DNA from: VAZQ01 sp963763365
Lineage (GTDB): Bacteria > Pseudomonadota > Alphaproteobacteria > Rhizobiales > Xanthobacteraceae
Direction of reading: 5' to 3'
NCBI GenBank assembly: GCA_963763365.1
Contig: CAVXOE010000012.1
Location: 124,001 to 188,000 of the forward strand
DNA length: 64,000 bases
Under the pieces are notes generated by a model that was not told the DNA's origin, did no database searches, and saw nothing but the letters and a program-made list of their open reading frames with translations. Below, one piece after another: positions 19,646-28,181 of this stretch. Numbering within the stretch: the first letter of the stretch is position 1; every line of letters starts with the position of its first letter. The position numbers and the translations under genes were made by a program.

Positions 19646-19983
19646 TCCACGAGGACATCGACTGGATCATCTACGGGCCCGTGCAGATATTTCCGTTCGC
19701 CGGCCATCGTCACGGCCGTAACGCGGTGCTCGAAGCGCTCGGCGGCATCGCCAAGGACTTCTCGCTCGAACGCTATGAGCCGCGCATCATCATCGTCGAG
19801 GACGACCGCGCGGCCGTGATGTCCGATGTTGCGTTCAAGCAGCGCGCGACCGGCCGGGTGCTGACCGCGCACCTTGCGAACTTCCTGCGCTTTCGCGACG
19901 GCCGCTTGATCGAGTTTCGCGAATTCGCCAACACCTTCGATATGGTCGAGCAGGCGCTCGGCCGCTGGATCGATGTCGGCTGA
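19564..19983 (+). CDS. SnoaL/NTF2-like protein
   Basis: 139-residue NTF2-fold protein. The GTG at 19564 (SATTRAVVTDLYAAY) is preferred because the NTF2 fold starts there and GGAG lies about ten bases upstream. An in-frame start at 19498 would add an unrelated tail. Typical features are ALGGIAKDF, the paired helix then sheet, and the end HLANFLRFRDGRLIEFREFANTFDMVEQ. SnoaL-like proteins are ketosteroid-isomerase relatives with varied or no catalytic roles. No substrate can be named. Confidence 0.78.
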   Translation: MSATTRAVVTDLYAAYANGNFDRVAELIHEDIDWIIYGPVQIFPFAGHRHGRNAVLEALGGIAKDFSLERYEPRIIIVEDDRAAVMSDVAFKQRATGRVLTAHLANFLRFRDGRLIEFREFANTFDMVEQALGRWIDVG

Positions 19984-20027
19984 CTTATCGGCTGTGCGAG
20001 AGAACCAAGCGGGGGCGTGGCTCGGTC

Positions 20028-20125
20028 GTCATGCCCGCGAAAGCGGGCATCCAGTGAGTTCGTGCAGATCACAAGACCGACGGTAGTCAGGAAAGACTGG
20101 ATCGCCCGCTTTCGCGGGCGATGAC
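20028..20125. repeat. Long inverted intergenic repeat (MITE-like)
   Basis: The left arm (20028-20055) opens GTCATGCCCGCGAAAGCGGG and the right arm (20096-20125) is its near-perfect reverse complement, ending CGGGCGATGAC. About 40 bases separate them. Each arm also folds on itself (CCCGC/GCGGG). It lies in the convergent gap between a SnoaL gene and a ModA-like gene, where it may also act as a two-way terminator. There is no transposase. Confidence 0.75.
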
Positions 20126-20145
20126 AATCGAGATCCGGACGCTCC

Positions 20146-20916
20146 TCAGCCCGGCTCCATGCCGCGCTTCTTGTAGGCCGTAGCGGCGTCGGGCGCGGTG
20201 ATGAACTTGACCAGCGCCTTGGCGGCGTCGGCCTCCTTCGCGCCCGCGATGATCCCGCTCGAGAACGTGGTGAAGCGCTGCACGTCCGCCGGCAGCGGCC
20301 CGACATAATCGAGCCCCGGGAAGTGCGACAGCTCGCTCACCTGCTGGAAGCCGAGCTCGACCTCGCCGCTGGCGATGATGCTGCCGACGAACACGCCGGT
20401 CGGGGTCTGCTTGAGCTTGCCCTTGACCTGGTCGGCGATGCCCATCTTTTCGAACAGGCTGACGATGTAGTTGCCGCTCGGGCCGGTCGAATAGCCGATC
20501 GATTTCGCCGCCAGCACCGTCTTCTTCAGCGCCTCGCTGGTGCTGATGTCGGGCTTCGGCGCGCCCGTCTTGACGGCGACGCCGACGCCGGATTTCGCCA
20601 GGTCGACCTTGCTGCCGGATACGACCTTACTGCCCTTGATGTGCTCTTCGATCGAGGGGCCGGACATGATGAGAAGGTCGTAGGTCTCTCCCGACGCCAG
20701 CCGCTTGTTGGCGTCGAGCGTGCCGGTGAACACGGTGGTCACCTTGTGACCGGTCGCCTTCTCGAATTGCGGCACCAACTCTTTGTAGGCCTCTTCGGTG
20801 GCCTGCGTCGACAGGACCTTGATCTCGGCTGCCTGCGCGGTGGCGATCAGCATCAGAGCGGACGCCGTGGCGGCCCCAGTCACTGTTGTGCGCAGGCTGA
20901 AAAATTTGCGTTGCAT
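20146..20916 (-). CDS. ModA-like periplasmic binding protein
   Basis: 256-residue periplasmic binding protein of the molybdate/sulfate type II fold. The ATG at 20916 follows AAGGGAGAG and gives a signal peptide ending TAQAAEIKVLST. The mature protein has the ModA pattern: AYKELVPQFEKATGHKV, LLIMSGPSIEEHIKG, IGYSTGPSGNYIVSLFEKMG, VGSIIASGEVELGFQQVSEL and a terminal FITAPDAATAYKKRGMEPG. No ABC permease or ATPase gene is nearby. It is the last gene of the Bug/amidohydrolase operon, 32 bp after the amidohydrolase. ModA-like proteins in such settings often bind organic anions, so the ligand is left open. Confidence 0.83.
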   Translation of the reverse strand: MQRKFFSLRTTVTGAATASALMLIATAQAAEIKVLSTQATEEAYKELVPQFEKATGHKVTTVFTGTLDANKRLASGETYDLLIMSGPSIEEHIKGSKVVSGSKVDLAKSGVGVAVKTGAPKPDISTSEALKKTVLAAKSIGYSTGPSGNYIVSLFEKMGIADQVKGKLKQTPTGVFVGSIIASGEVELGFQQVSELSHFPGLDYVGPLPADVQRFTTFSSGIIAGAKEADAAKALVKFITAPDAATAYKKRGMEPG

Positions 20917-20948
20917 CGTTTCTCTCCCTTGTTCTTGTGGTCGTTTCA

Positions 20949-22611
20949 TCAATTCGGTCGTGCGTCGTGTACGATCTTGCCGCCCACCATGGTGACGAGC
21001 GGTTTGATGTCCTTGATCTCGTCCGCCGGTACCGTCAGGTAATCGCGGTCGAGCACCAGGAGGTCGGCGTATTTTCCGGGTGCGAGCGAGCCGAGATTGC
21101 CTTCCTGGAACATGAAGAAGCTGTTCGAGCGGGTGTGTGCGATCAGCGCCTCCTCACGCGTGATGGTCTGCCGGTTCACCTGCCGTCCGCCGACCATTTT
21201 GCCCGTCACCGCGAAGCCCAGCGTATAGAACGGATTGGAGGTCGTCACCGCGGTCGCGTCCGAGCCCAGGCCCCAGTGGATGCCGGAATCCTGGATGCGG
21301 CGGAAGGGCGGCATGTCCCAGGCCTTGTCGCCGTGCACCTTGTGCATCAGTGCACCCTGGATCAGCGGCCGGCTGTGGATCTGCGCGGTCATGCCAAGTC
21401 TTCTTCATGCGTTCAAGCTGTGCCTCGGTCACCTGGTCGAGGTGCGAGAACGACCAGCGCAGCCCCTTGATGGGTGTCTCCCTGTTGATCTGCTCGTAGA
21501 CATCGAGGAACGCCTCGATCGCCGGCTCCATCTCGACATGCGAGTTGCTGTAGATGCCGCGCTCGGCGAGCGCCACGAGCACGCGGCGCATCTGCGCGAG
21601 GTCTTCCGGCTTGGTGTTGACGGCGACCCGCAGCAATTGAGTGGTGACCGGCGCGAACACCGACTCGCCCCAGCCCACGAGGTCGAAGGAGTCGTTGCCC
21701 TGGAACGGCTTGAGGTCGCGGATTTCGCCGATCACCGCGTCGACCTGCGCGGGCGTCGCCGGCTGGCGGATGGTGGTGAAGAACAGGCGTACGTTAAGCT
21801 CGCCGCGGTCGGCAAGATACTTGTACGGCTCGTAGTGCTTCGCGCCCATGCCGCGGCCGCCGGCATCGAGCCAGGCCGTCACCCCGATCGAGTTGAGATA
21901 GGCAACGAGCTTGCGGGTGTTGGCGAGCCACGCCTCCTTGTCCTCGAGCGGAATGCGCGCCGCGACGAAGGCGACCCCGCCGCCGCCACTGACCCGGCCG
22001 TTAGGCTTGCCGCCGGGGTCCTTCTCGATCTTGCCGCCCTGCGGGTCCGGCGTGCCGGCGTCGATCTTGGTGGCCACGAGCGCAACCGAATTGAGGTAGC
22101 TGTGGTTATAGACCGCCTGCACGACGACCGGGTTGTTGGGCGCGATGCGGTCAAGCTCGTCGAGCGGAAAGCCGCGCGGGTCGTCGGTAAATTGCTCCTC
22201 CGACCAGCCACCGAGCACCACGATCCACTCGCCGGGCTTCGACCTGGCGACCCGCTGGGTCAGCATCTCCAGCGCTCGCGCCCGCGAGGTGACGCCGTCG
22301 AAGCGCAATTCGTTATGTTCAGCGGCCCGCACCCAATGGGCATGGTTGTCGATCAGGCCGGGAATGACGGTGCGGCCGGCAAGATCGATCACGCGCGTCG
22401 CCGGCCCTTTGAGGCCATCGATCTCGGCCGTGGTCCCGACCTTCACGATGCGCTGCCCGCGGATCGCGAGCGCCTGCGCGACGGTGAAGCGGTCGTCGAC
22501 GGTAACGATCTTGCCATTCAGCATGACGAGGTCGGGCGTCTGGGCCCGAGCCGCGATGGCCGAACCGGCCAACAGTGCGAGTCCGGCCGCGGCGATATTG
22601 AGCAGTCTCAT
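20949..22611 (-). CDS. Amidohydrolase family 3 (YtcJ-like), one +1 frameshift
   Basis: Exported metal-dependent hydrolase, about 553 residues when reconstructed. The signal peptide ends AARAQTPDL. MLNGKIVTVDDRFTVAQALAIRG is the family opening. VIPGLIDNHAHW gives the first metal-binding His pair, HLDQV a third His, and GSDATAV the final Asp. The C-terminal block ends GKYADLLVLDRDYLTVPADEI. In the gene's direction an extra A (plus-strand T at about 21399) shifts the frame inside KKLGMTAQIH. Both sides read as one protein if that base is removed. It lies between the Bug genes and the ModA-like gene and may release the compound those proteins bind, by inference from position. Confidence 0.82.
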
Positions 22612-22678
22612 TCTGATCCTCCCGGTGCGTCTTTATTTGTTGTTCGCAACAACGGCCAACCGTTCTTGAGGCGGTGGT

Positions 22679-23677
22679 TCACTCCGCTCCATGCGCGGTG
22701 ATGCCGGCTTCCTTGATGATCGGACCCCACTTGTCCAATTCCGCTTTCAGGTAGCTTGCAAATTCGTCCGGTGTTGACCCGACGAGCAGAACGCCAAGGT
22801 GTTCAAGTCTTTCCCTGACGCCCGGATCGGCTAGCGCGGTAGCCGCGCTGCTGTGAATCTTCGCGACAATCTCCGGGGGCGTCTTCGCGGGCACGAACAG
22901 CCCGAACCAGGCCGCGAGGTCGAATCCCGGCAGTCCCGCTTCCGCCATGGTGGGGAATTCCGGCGCGGCGGGCACGCGCCGCGTGCTGGTGACGGCAAGC
23001 CCGCGCATCTGCCCGTCGCGGACCTGCGGGAGCACCGAGGAGATCACGTTGAACATGAGGTCGATGCGGCCTGGAATGAGATCGGCCAGCGCCGGAGCGC
23101 CGCCACGATAGGGCACATGCGTCATCTCGATGCCGGCCACCCGTTTGAGCAACTGTCCCGACAGATGGATCGCGGTGCCGGCGCCCGAGGACGCGAAGGT
23201 GATCTTGCCGGGATTTGCCTTGGCATAGGCGATGAATTCGGCCACCGAACGGGCGGGTGAGGCGTTCGGCACGCACATCAGGGTCGGCGTGACGCCGATC
23301 AGCGTCACCGGGATGAAATCGGCGAGAATGTCGTAGGCGAGGTTCGGGTAGAGGAAGCGATTGACTGCGTTCGGGAATGATCCGAGGAAGATAGTGTAGC
23401 CGTCGGGCGGCGCGCGCATCGCGGCTTCCGCGCCGACATTGGCGCTCCCTCCGGGCTTGTTCTCCACCACGACCTGCTGGCCCCAGAGTTCGGACAGTTT
23501 CAGCGCCAGGCTGCGCGCCATTACCTCGTTGGCACCGCCCGGTGCAAACGGCACGATCAGCCGCACGAAGCGACTGGGCCAGATTTGGTTTGAGCCTTGG
23601 GGCCAGGCGCGACCCGTGAAAGCCGCCATCAGCGCGCACGTGGCGGAACTCGCGATCAAGTGGCGCCGGCTGATCAT
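22679..23677 (-). CDS. Bug/TctC binding protein, fifth of tandem array
   Basis: 332-residue solute-binding protein. The ATG at 23677 lies one base after the stop of the preceding paralog, so the two are probably translationally coupled. The N-terminus SRRHLIASSATCALMAA carries twin arginines. Bug landmarks are RFVRLIVPFAPGGANEV, QQVVVENKPGGSANVGAEA (the ligand-contact loop), GTAIHLSGQLLKR, THVPYRGGAPALADLIPGR and AEAGLPGFDLAAWFG. No TctA/TctB genes accompany it, so it would have to use a membrane pair encoded elsewhere or act as a sensor. Confidence 0.9.
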   Translation of the reverse strand: MISRRHLIASSATCALMAAFTGRAWPQGSNQIWPSRFVRLIVPFAPGGANEVMARSLALKLSELWGQQVVVENKPGGSANVGAEAAMRAPPDGYTIFLGSFPNAVNRFLYPNLAYDILADFIPVTLIGVTPTLMCVPNASPARSVAEFIAYAKANPGKITFASSGAGTAIHLSGQLLKRVAGIEMTHVPYRGGAPALADLIPGRIDLMFNVISSVLPQVRDGQMRGLAVTSTRRVPAAPEFPTMAEAGLPGFDLAAWFGLFVPAKTPPEIVAKIHSSAATALADPGVRERLEHLGVLLVGSTPDEFASYLKAELDKWGPIIKEAGITAHGAE

Positions 23678-23678
23678 G

Positions 23679-24683
23679 CTATTCGTCGCCCTTGATCCCG
23701 GCCTCCTTGATGACCGGCCCCCATTTATCCATTTCCGTCTTGAGGAACGTGCCAAGCTCGGCGGGCGTCGAGCCGACGACCGATACGCCAAGCCCTTCGA
23801 GCCGTGTCTTGATGACCGGATCGTTGAGCGCGGCGACGATGTCGGAATGCATCTGGCGGATGATCGAGGCAGGCGTCTTCGCGGGCGCGAAGATTCCGTA
23901 CCAGGACGACACGTCGAAGCCCGGCACGCCCGATTCTGCAATAGGCGGCAGATCGGGTGCGGCCGGCGAGCGCCTGGCGGTGGTTACCGCCAGCCCGCGC
24001 AGCTTGTCGCCCTGAATGAGCGGCAGCACCGCGCCGATGTTGTTGAACATGACGTCGACGCGGCCGGGGATAAGATCGTTGAGCGCCGGCCCCGCGCCCC
24101 GATACGGCACGTGCAACATCTCGACATGCGCCATGCGCTTGAACAGCTCGCCCGAGAGATGCACCGAGGTGCCGTGGCCCGACGATGCAAAGGTAATCTT
24201 GCCTTTGTTGGCATTGGCGTAGGCAATGAATTCGGTGACCGAGTGTGCCGGCGAAATGACCGGAACCGCCATGATGTTGGGGTATTCGCAGAGGAGCGAT
24301 ACCGGCGTGAGATCGGCGAGCGCGTCGTAGGGGAGCGAGCGGAACAGGAAGCGGTTTACCGCGAGCGGCATCGATTGAAAGAGCAGCGTGTAGCCGTCCG
24401 GGTCGGCGCGGGTGACGGCTTCGGTGCCGATGTTGGTCGCCGCGCCGCCGCGGTTCTCGACCACCATTTGCTGGCCCCAGATTTCCGACAGCTTGATCGA
24501 GACGACGCGAGCGATGGCATCTGTGCCGCCGCCCGGCGGAAACGGCACGACCAGCCGCACGAAGCGGTTCGGCCAGGTCTGGATCGGCTCCGCGTGGGCG
24601 CGGCGAACAGGCTCGGAAGCGGGCAGGGCGCCGGCGAGTGCCGCTCCTCCGGCGAGCGTGAGGGCGTGGCGGCGGCTGAACAT
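23679..24683 (-). CDS. Bug/TctC binding protein, fourth of tandem array
   Basis: 334-residue paralog. The N-terminus is SRRHALTLAGGAALAG, again twin-arginine-like, with a cut near AHAEP. Its binding loop reads QQMVVENRGGAATNIGTEA, differing at the position after Asn from the neighbours (Arg-Gly-Gly rather than Lys-Pro-Gly), so its ligand may differ. THVPYRG is here LHVPYRGAGPALNDLIPGR. The start lies 3 bp after the stop of the third copy. Confidence 0.9.
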   Translation of the reverse strand: MFSRRHALTLAGGAALAGALPASEPVRRAHAEPIQTWPNRFVRLVVPFPPGGGTDAIARVVSIKLSEIWGQQMVVENRGGAATNIGTEAVTRADPDGYTLLFQSMPLAVNRFLFRSLPYDALADLTPVSLLCEYPNIMAVPVISPAHSVTEFIAYANANKGKITFASSGHGTSVHLSGELFKRMAHVEMLHVPYRGAGPALNDLIPGRVDVMFNNIGAVLPLIQGDKLRGLAVTTARRSPAAPDLPPIAESGVPGFDVSSWYGIFAPAKTPASIIRQMHSDIVAALNDPVIKTRLEGLGVSVVGSTPAELGTFLKTEMDKWGPVIKEAGIKGDE

Positions 24684-24686
24684 GCG

Positions 24687-25688
24687 CTACTCGTTGACCT
24701 TGATGTTTGCCGCCTTGATGACAGGGGCCCACTTCGCCATCTCGGCCTTGAGATGCGCCGCGAGCGCCTCGGGCGTCGAGCCGACCGGAATGAGCGCCTG
24801 CTGATCGAGCTTGGCGCGGACCGGCGGCTCCGACAGTACGGCGGCGGTGTCGGCCGACATCCTCTGGATGATCTCGGGCGGGGTCTTGGCGGGCGCGAAG
24901 AACGCAAACCACGATGTGGTGTCGTAGCCCGGCACCGTGTCGGCGATCGCCGGTACGTCGGGCGCCTGCTTCACCCGCTCGGCACTGGTGACGCCGAGCG
25001 CGCGCAACTGCCCGCCCTGGACGAGCGGCAGGCCCGAGGCGATGACCGCGAACGTGCAGTCGACCCGGCCGGCGATCACGTCCGTGAAGGCGGGCGACGC
25101 GCCGCGGTAGGGCACATGCGTGAGGTCGACCCTGGCGGTGTACTTGAACAGTTCGCCGCTCATATGCGGCGAGCTGCCGTGCCCGGGGGAGGCGAAGGTG
25201 ACCTTGCCGGGGTTCTTCCTCGCTTCAGCCAGAAGGTCGCCGACCGAGTTGAAGGACGACGTCTTCGGCACCACCAGCAGGTTTGGGAAATAGGACAGCA
25301 GCGAGACCGGCGCGAAGTCGGCGACCGGGTCGTAGTTGATCGAGGGAAACAGGTACTGGTTCACGGCCAGCCCGGCGGCCGTGATGTACATGGTGTAGCC
25401 GTCGGGCGCGGAGCGGGCGACGTATTCCGATGCGATATTGCCGCCGGCGCCCGGCTTGTTCTCGACCACCACCTGCTGGCCCCATTTCTCCGACAGCCGC
25501 GCCCCGACAATGCGGCCGAGCCCGTCGATCCCGCCGCCGGGCGTGAACGGCACCACCAGCTTGACGAAGCGGGTTGGCCAAGGTGCCGCCGACGAGGGAG
25601 CCTGCGCGCGCAGCGGGCGCGCGCCGAGAAGCGGCACGGTGGCCGACGCAGCGGCGGAGAACGCAACAAGCTGGCGGCGGGTAATCAT
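24687..25688 (-). CDS. Bug/TctC binding protein, third of tandem array
   Basis: 333-residue paralog. The ATG at 25688 follows AGAGAGGA. The N-terminus is TRRQLVAFSAAASATVP, with a cut near LRAQAPSS. The binding loop is QQVVVENKPGAGGNIASEY. It lacks the Ser-Gly-Ala-Gly-Thr block in its usual form and has SPGHGSSPHMSGELFKY instead. The end, KWAPVIKAANIKVNE, matches the family. 47 bp separate it from the second copy. Confidence 0.9.
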   Translation of the reverse strand: MITRRQLVAFSAAASATVPLLGARPLRAQAPSSAAPWPTRFVKLVVPFTPGGGIDGLGRIVGARLSEKWGQQVVVENKPGAGGNIASEYVARSAPDGYTMYITAAGLAVNQYLFPSINYDPVADFAPVSLLSYFPNLLVVPKTSSFNSVGDLLAEARKNPGKVTFASPGHGSSPHMSGELFKYTARVDLTHVPYRGASPAFTDVIAGRVDCTFAVIASGLPLVQGGQLRALGVTSAERVKQAPDVPAIADTVPGYDTTSWFAFFAPAKTPPEIIQRMSADTAAVLSEPPVRAKLDQQALIPVGSTPEALAAHLKAEMAKWAPVIKAANIKVNE

Positions 25689-25735
25689 CGGATCCTCTCT
25701 TGTTTTGCTTATCTTGTTGGGCCGCATCCAAGCTG

Positions 25736-26722
25736 TCATTCGACCCGGATGCCAGCCCCCTTGATGACCGGGTCCCACTTGTCGATCTCGGCGCGCAGGT
25801 GGGCCGCGAGTTCGTCGCCGGTCGAGCCGATCACCACATAGCCGAGCTGTTCCAGCCGCTTCCGCGCCGCCGGATCGGCCATAGCCGCCGCGGTGTCGGC
25901 GCTCATCTTGCGCACGATGTCGGGCGGCGTCTTCGCGGGAAGGAAAAACGCAAACCACGACGAGACCTCGAATCCCGGCACCGTCTCGGCGACCGTCGGG
26001 ATGTCGGGCGCCACGGCGACCCGCCGGGCGCCGGACACTGCGACGCCACGAAGCTGGCCCGCCTTGATCAGGTCGAGGACGACGCCGCTCGCGAACATCA
26101 TGTCCACGCGCCCGGGGATGATGTCATTGAACGCCGGCGCCGAGCCGCGGTAGGGCACGTGCGTCATTTCGATTCCGGCCAAGTGCTTGAGCAGTTCGCC
26201 CGCCATGTGCGGCGGTGTGCCGGGGCCTGGTGTCGCATAGGTGAGCTTGCCCTTCTTCTCCTTGGCGTAGGCGATGAACTCCCGCACCGACTTCGCCGGC
26301 GAGGAGTTCGGTACGCACATGTAGAAGGCGAAGCTGACCAGCAGCGAGACCGGGGCGAAGTCGGCGACGGCGTCGTAACTGAGCGTGGTGTAGAGCGCGC
26401 GGTTCATCGCCAGTGCCGAGCTACCCACCAGCACCGTGTAGCCATCGGGATCGGCGCGAGCGACCATCTCGGTGCCGATATTGGTTCCGGCGCCGCCCTT
26501 GTTCTCGATGACGATCTGCTGGCCCCATGACCGCGCGAGCGGATCGGCGACGACGCGCGCAACCGCATCGGTCGGCCCGCCGGAGGCATAGGGCACGACC
26601 ACGCGTACGAAGCGGCTCGGCCAGGACGCCCGTGGCGATTGCGCACCAGCCGTCCGTACGGCCACGCCCGGCAGCAGTGCGGCTGCACCCGTCAGTGCGG
26701 CAAATTGGCGGCGGTCGATCAT
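25736..26722 (-). CDS. Bug/TctC binding protein, second of tandem array
   Basis: 328-residue paralog. The N-terminus DRRQFAALTGAAALLPG is the closest of the five to a consensus Tat motif (RRQFAAL). The binding loop is QQIVIENKGGAGTNIGTEM. PGPGTPPHMAGELLKHL and THVPYRGSAPAFNDIIPGR follow. Its start is 21 bp after the stop of the first copy. Confidence 0.9.
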   Translation of the reverse strand: MIDRRQFAALTGAAALLPGVAVRTAGAQSPRASWPSRFVRVVVPYASGGPTDAVARVVADPLARSWGQQIVIENKGGAGTNIGTEMVARADPDGYTVLVGSSALAMNRALYTTLSYDAVADFAPVSLLVSFAFYMCVPNSSPAKSVREFIAYAKEKKGKLTYATPGPGTPPHMAGELLKHLAGIEMTHVPYRGSAPAFNDIIPGRVDMMFASGVVLDLIKAGQLRGVAVSGARRVAVAPDIPTVAETVPGFEVSSWFAFFLPAKTPPDIVRKMSADTAAAMADPAARKRLEQLGYVVIGSTGDELAAHLRAEIDKWDPVIKGAGIRVE

Positions 26723-26743
26723 GCGGGCGTCTTCACGGATGGC

Positions 26744-27754
26744 TTAATCACGGGCGCTGATCCCCGCCTCCTTGATAAGCGGCCCCCACCGCTCCATGTC
26801 GGCCCGCACCTGCGCGGCAAGCTCGGCCGGCGTGGAGCCGATCGGCGTCACGCCCATGTCCAGAAGTTTCCGCCGGGTCGCGGGATCGGCGAGCGCCACC
26901 ACGGTGTCGGCGTGAATCTTGCGCACGATCTCGGCGGGCGTCTTGACCGGCACGAAGAGTGCGATCCAGGACGACAATTCCATTCCAGGGACGCCGGATT
27001 CGTCCAGCGTCGGAATGTCCGGCAGGACCGCCGCCCGTTCCGGTGTCGCCACCGCAAGACCGCGGATCTGGCCCGCCTTGATCAACGGCAAACTGGAAGA
27101 AATCAGATTGAACATCACGTCGACGCGCCCGGGGATGAGGTCGTTGAAGGCGGGTGCCGCGCCGCGGTAGGGAATGTGCGTCATCTCGACGCCGGTGATG
27201 CGCTTGAACATCTCGCCGGCGAGGTGGAGCGAGGAGCCGTGGCCGCCCGATGCGTAGGTGATCTTGCCGCGGTTCGCCTTGGCGTAAGCGATGAATTCCT
27301 GCACCGAGCGGGCCGGCGAGGAGATCGGCACCACCATGATGTTGGGCCAGGTGCCGATCAGCGAGACGGGCGCGAAGTCGCCGACCGGATCGTAGTTCAG
27401 CGATGGCGACAGGAAGCCCGTCATCGCCAGGCTCGAGGGTGCGGCGAAGATGGTGTAGCCGTCGGGCTCGGAACGTGCGGCCGCCTCCGCGCCGATATTG
27501 ATGTTGCCGGTGCGGTTTTCGACCAGCGTCTGCTGATGCCAGACGTCCCCCAGCCGGGCGGCCACGAGACGGCTGACCGCGTCGATGCTTCCGCCCGCCG
27601 CAATCGGGCAGATGAAGCGCACGGGGCGGTTCGGCCAAGAGGTTGGCGGAGAGCTCGGCGAAGACTGCGGCGCTTGCGCGACGGCGGACGTTTCGTCCAA
27701 CGGCGTCAGCGCCGATGCGGCAAGCAAGCCGGCGAAATGGCGCCGGGTGAACAT
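26744..27754 (-). CDS. Bug/TctC binding protein, first of tandem array
   Basis: 336-residue paralog and the promoter-proximal gene of the seven-gene operon. The N-terminus is TRRHFAGLLAASALTPL. The binding loop departs most from the others (QQTLVENRTGNINIGAEA), and the usual VPFAPGG glycine-rich strand is CPIAAGGSIDAV, with a cysteine. GGHGSSLHLAGEMFKR and THIPYRGAAPAFNDLIPGR are conserved. A perfect 18-bp palindrome lies 57 bp upstream of the ATG. Confidence 0.9.
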   Translation of the reverse strand: MFTRRHFAGLLAASALTPLDETSAVAQAPQSSPSSPPTSWPNRPVRFICPIAAGGSIDAVSRLVAARLGDVWHQQTLVENRTGNINIGAEAAARSEPDGYTIFAAPSSLAMTGFLSPSLNYDPVGDFAPVSLIGTWPNIMVVPISSPARSVQEFIAYAKANRGKITYASGGHGSSLHLAGEMFKRITGVEMTHIPYRGAAPAFNDLIPGRVDVMFNLISSSLPLIKAGQIRGLAVATPERAAVLPDIPTLDESGVPGMELSSWIALFVPVKTPAEIVRKIHADTVVALADPATRRKLLDMGVTPIGSTPAELAAQVRADMERWGPLIKEAGISARD

Positions 27755-27810
27755 GGCCGAACCTCCCGGTCGCTTGAACCCATCGTGTCAGGTGGGCAAA
27801 GCGACAAACG

Positions 27811-27828
27811 CGCACGGTTGACCGTGCG
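27811..27828. promoter_or_regulatory. Perfect palindrome upstream of the Bug operon
   Basis: CGCACGGT-TG-ACCGTGCG, with 8-bp arms and no mismatch, lies 57 bp upstream of the first Bug ATG and 24 bp downstream of the small gene at 27852. Read on the minus strand it could be an operator for a dimeric repressor of the Bug operon. It could instead be a terminator hairpin (7-bp stem, TCAA loop) for the small gene, but only a weak T run follows. Confidence 0.5.
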
Positions 27829-27851
27829 TCATTTTCAACGTCGGCAGGAGG

Positions 27852-28094
27852 CTAGCGCGCCGAAGGCGGCATCACAATTGGGCGTGTCGGCGCGGGTAGC
27901 GCGAATTCGCCGGGCTGTTCCAGCGGCGCGGCGCTCGGCCGCGCAGTTGCGACCGGCGGCAAGTCGTCATCGCCGCGGACCGATTTCTTGCCCAGATGCT
28001 CGCCGCCGCTCATCAGGATCAGGGCGGCGGCGATTGCGACCAGCGATCCCAGGAACAGGCCCAATTTGCCGGTCGTTTCCCGATTGTCAGCCAT
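27852..28094 (-). CDS. Small single-span membrane protein, unrecognised
   Basis: 80 residues. The ATG at 28094 follows GGAG. A short polar start (MADNRETTGK) is followed by one membrane segment (LGLFLGSLVAIAAALILM) and a Pro/Ala-rich tail of about 45 residues ending RPIVMPPSAR. This is the shape of a membrane-anchored, tail-out small protein. It is divergent from gatB with 87 bp between the starts. I know no family or function. Confidence 0.65.
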   Translation of the reverse strand: MADNRETTGKLGLFLGSLVAIAAALILMSGGEHLGKKSVRGDDDLPPVATARPSAAPLEQPGEFALPAPTRPIVMPPSAR

Positions 28095-28181
28095 GATCGT
28101 CTCCGATAATCCGGACGTCTTCGAGGTATCCGCCGGGTCAACGCGCCCGGCCGGATTAGGTTTCTGTTTCGGGATAGGCAA

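Noticed and set aside
23439..25841. Plus-strand frame (800 codons) across the Bug array
   Set aside because: Antisense of the third to fifth Bug genes, and repetitive because those genes are paralogs.
26639..28096. Plus-strand frame (485 codons) across the first two Bug genes
   Set aside because: Same antisense effect, no ribosome site or domain.
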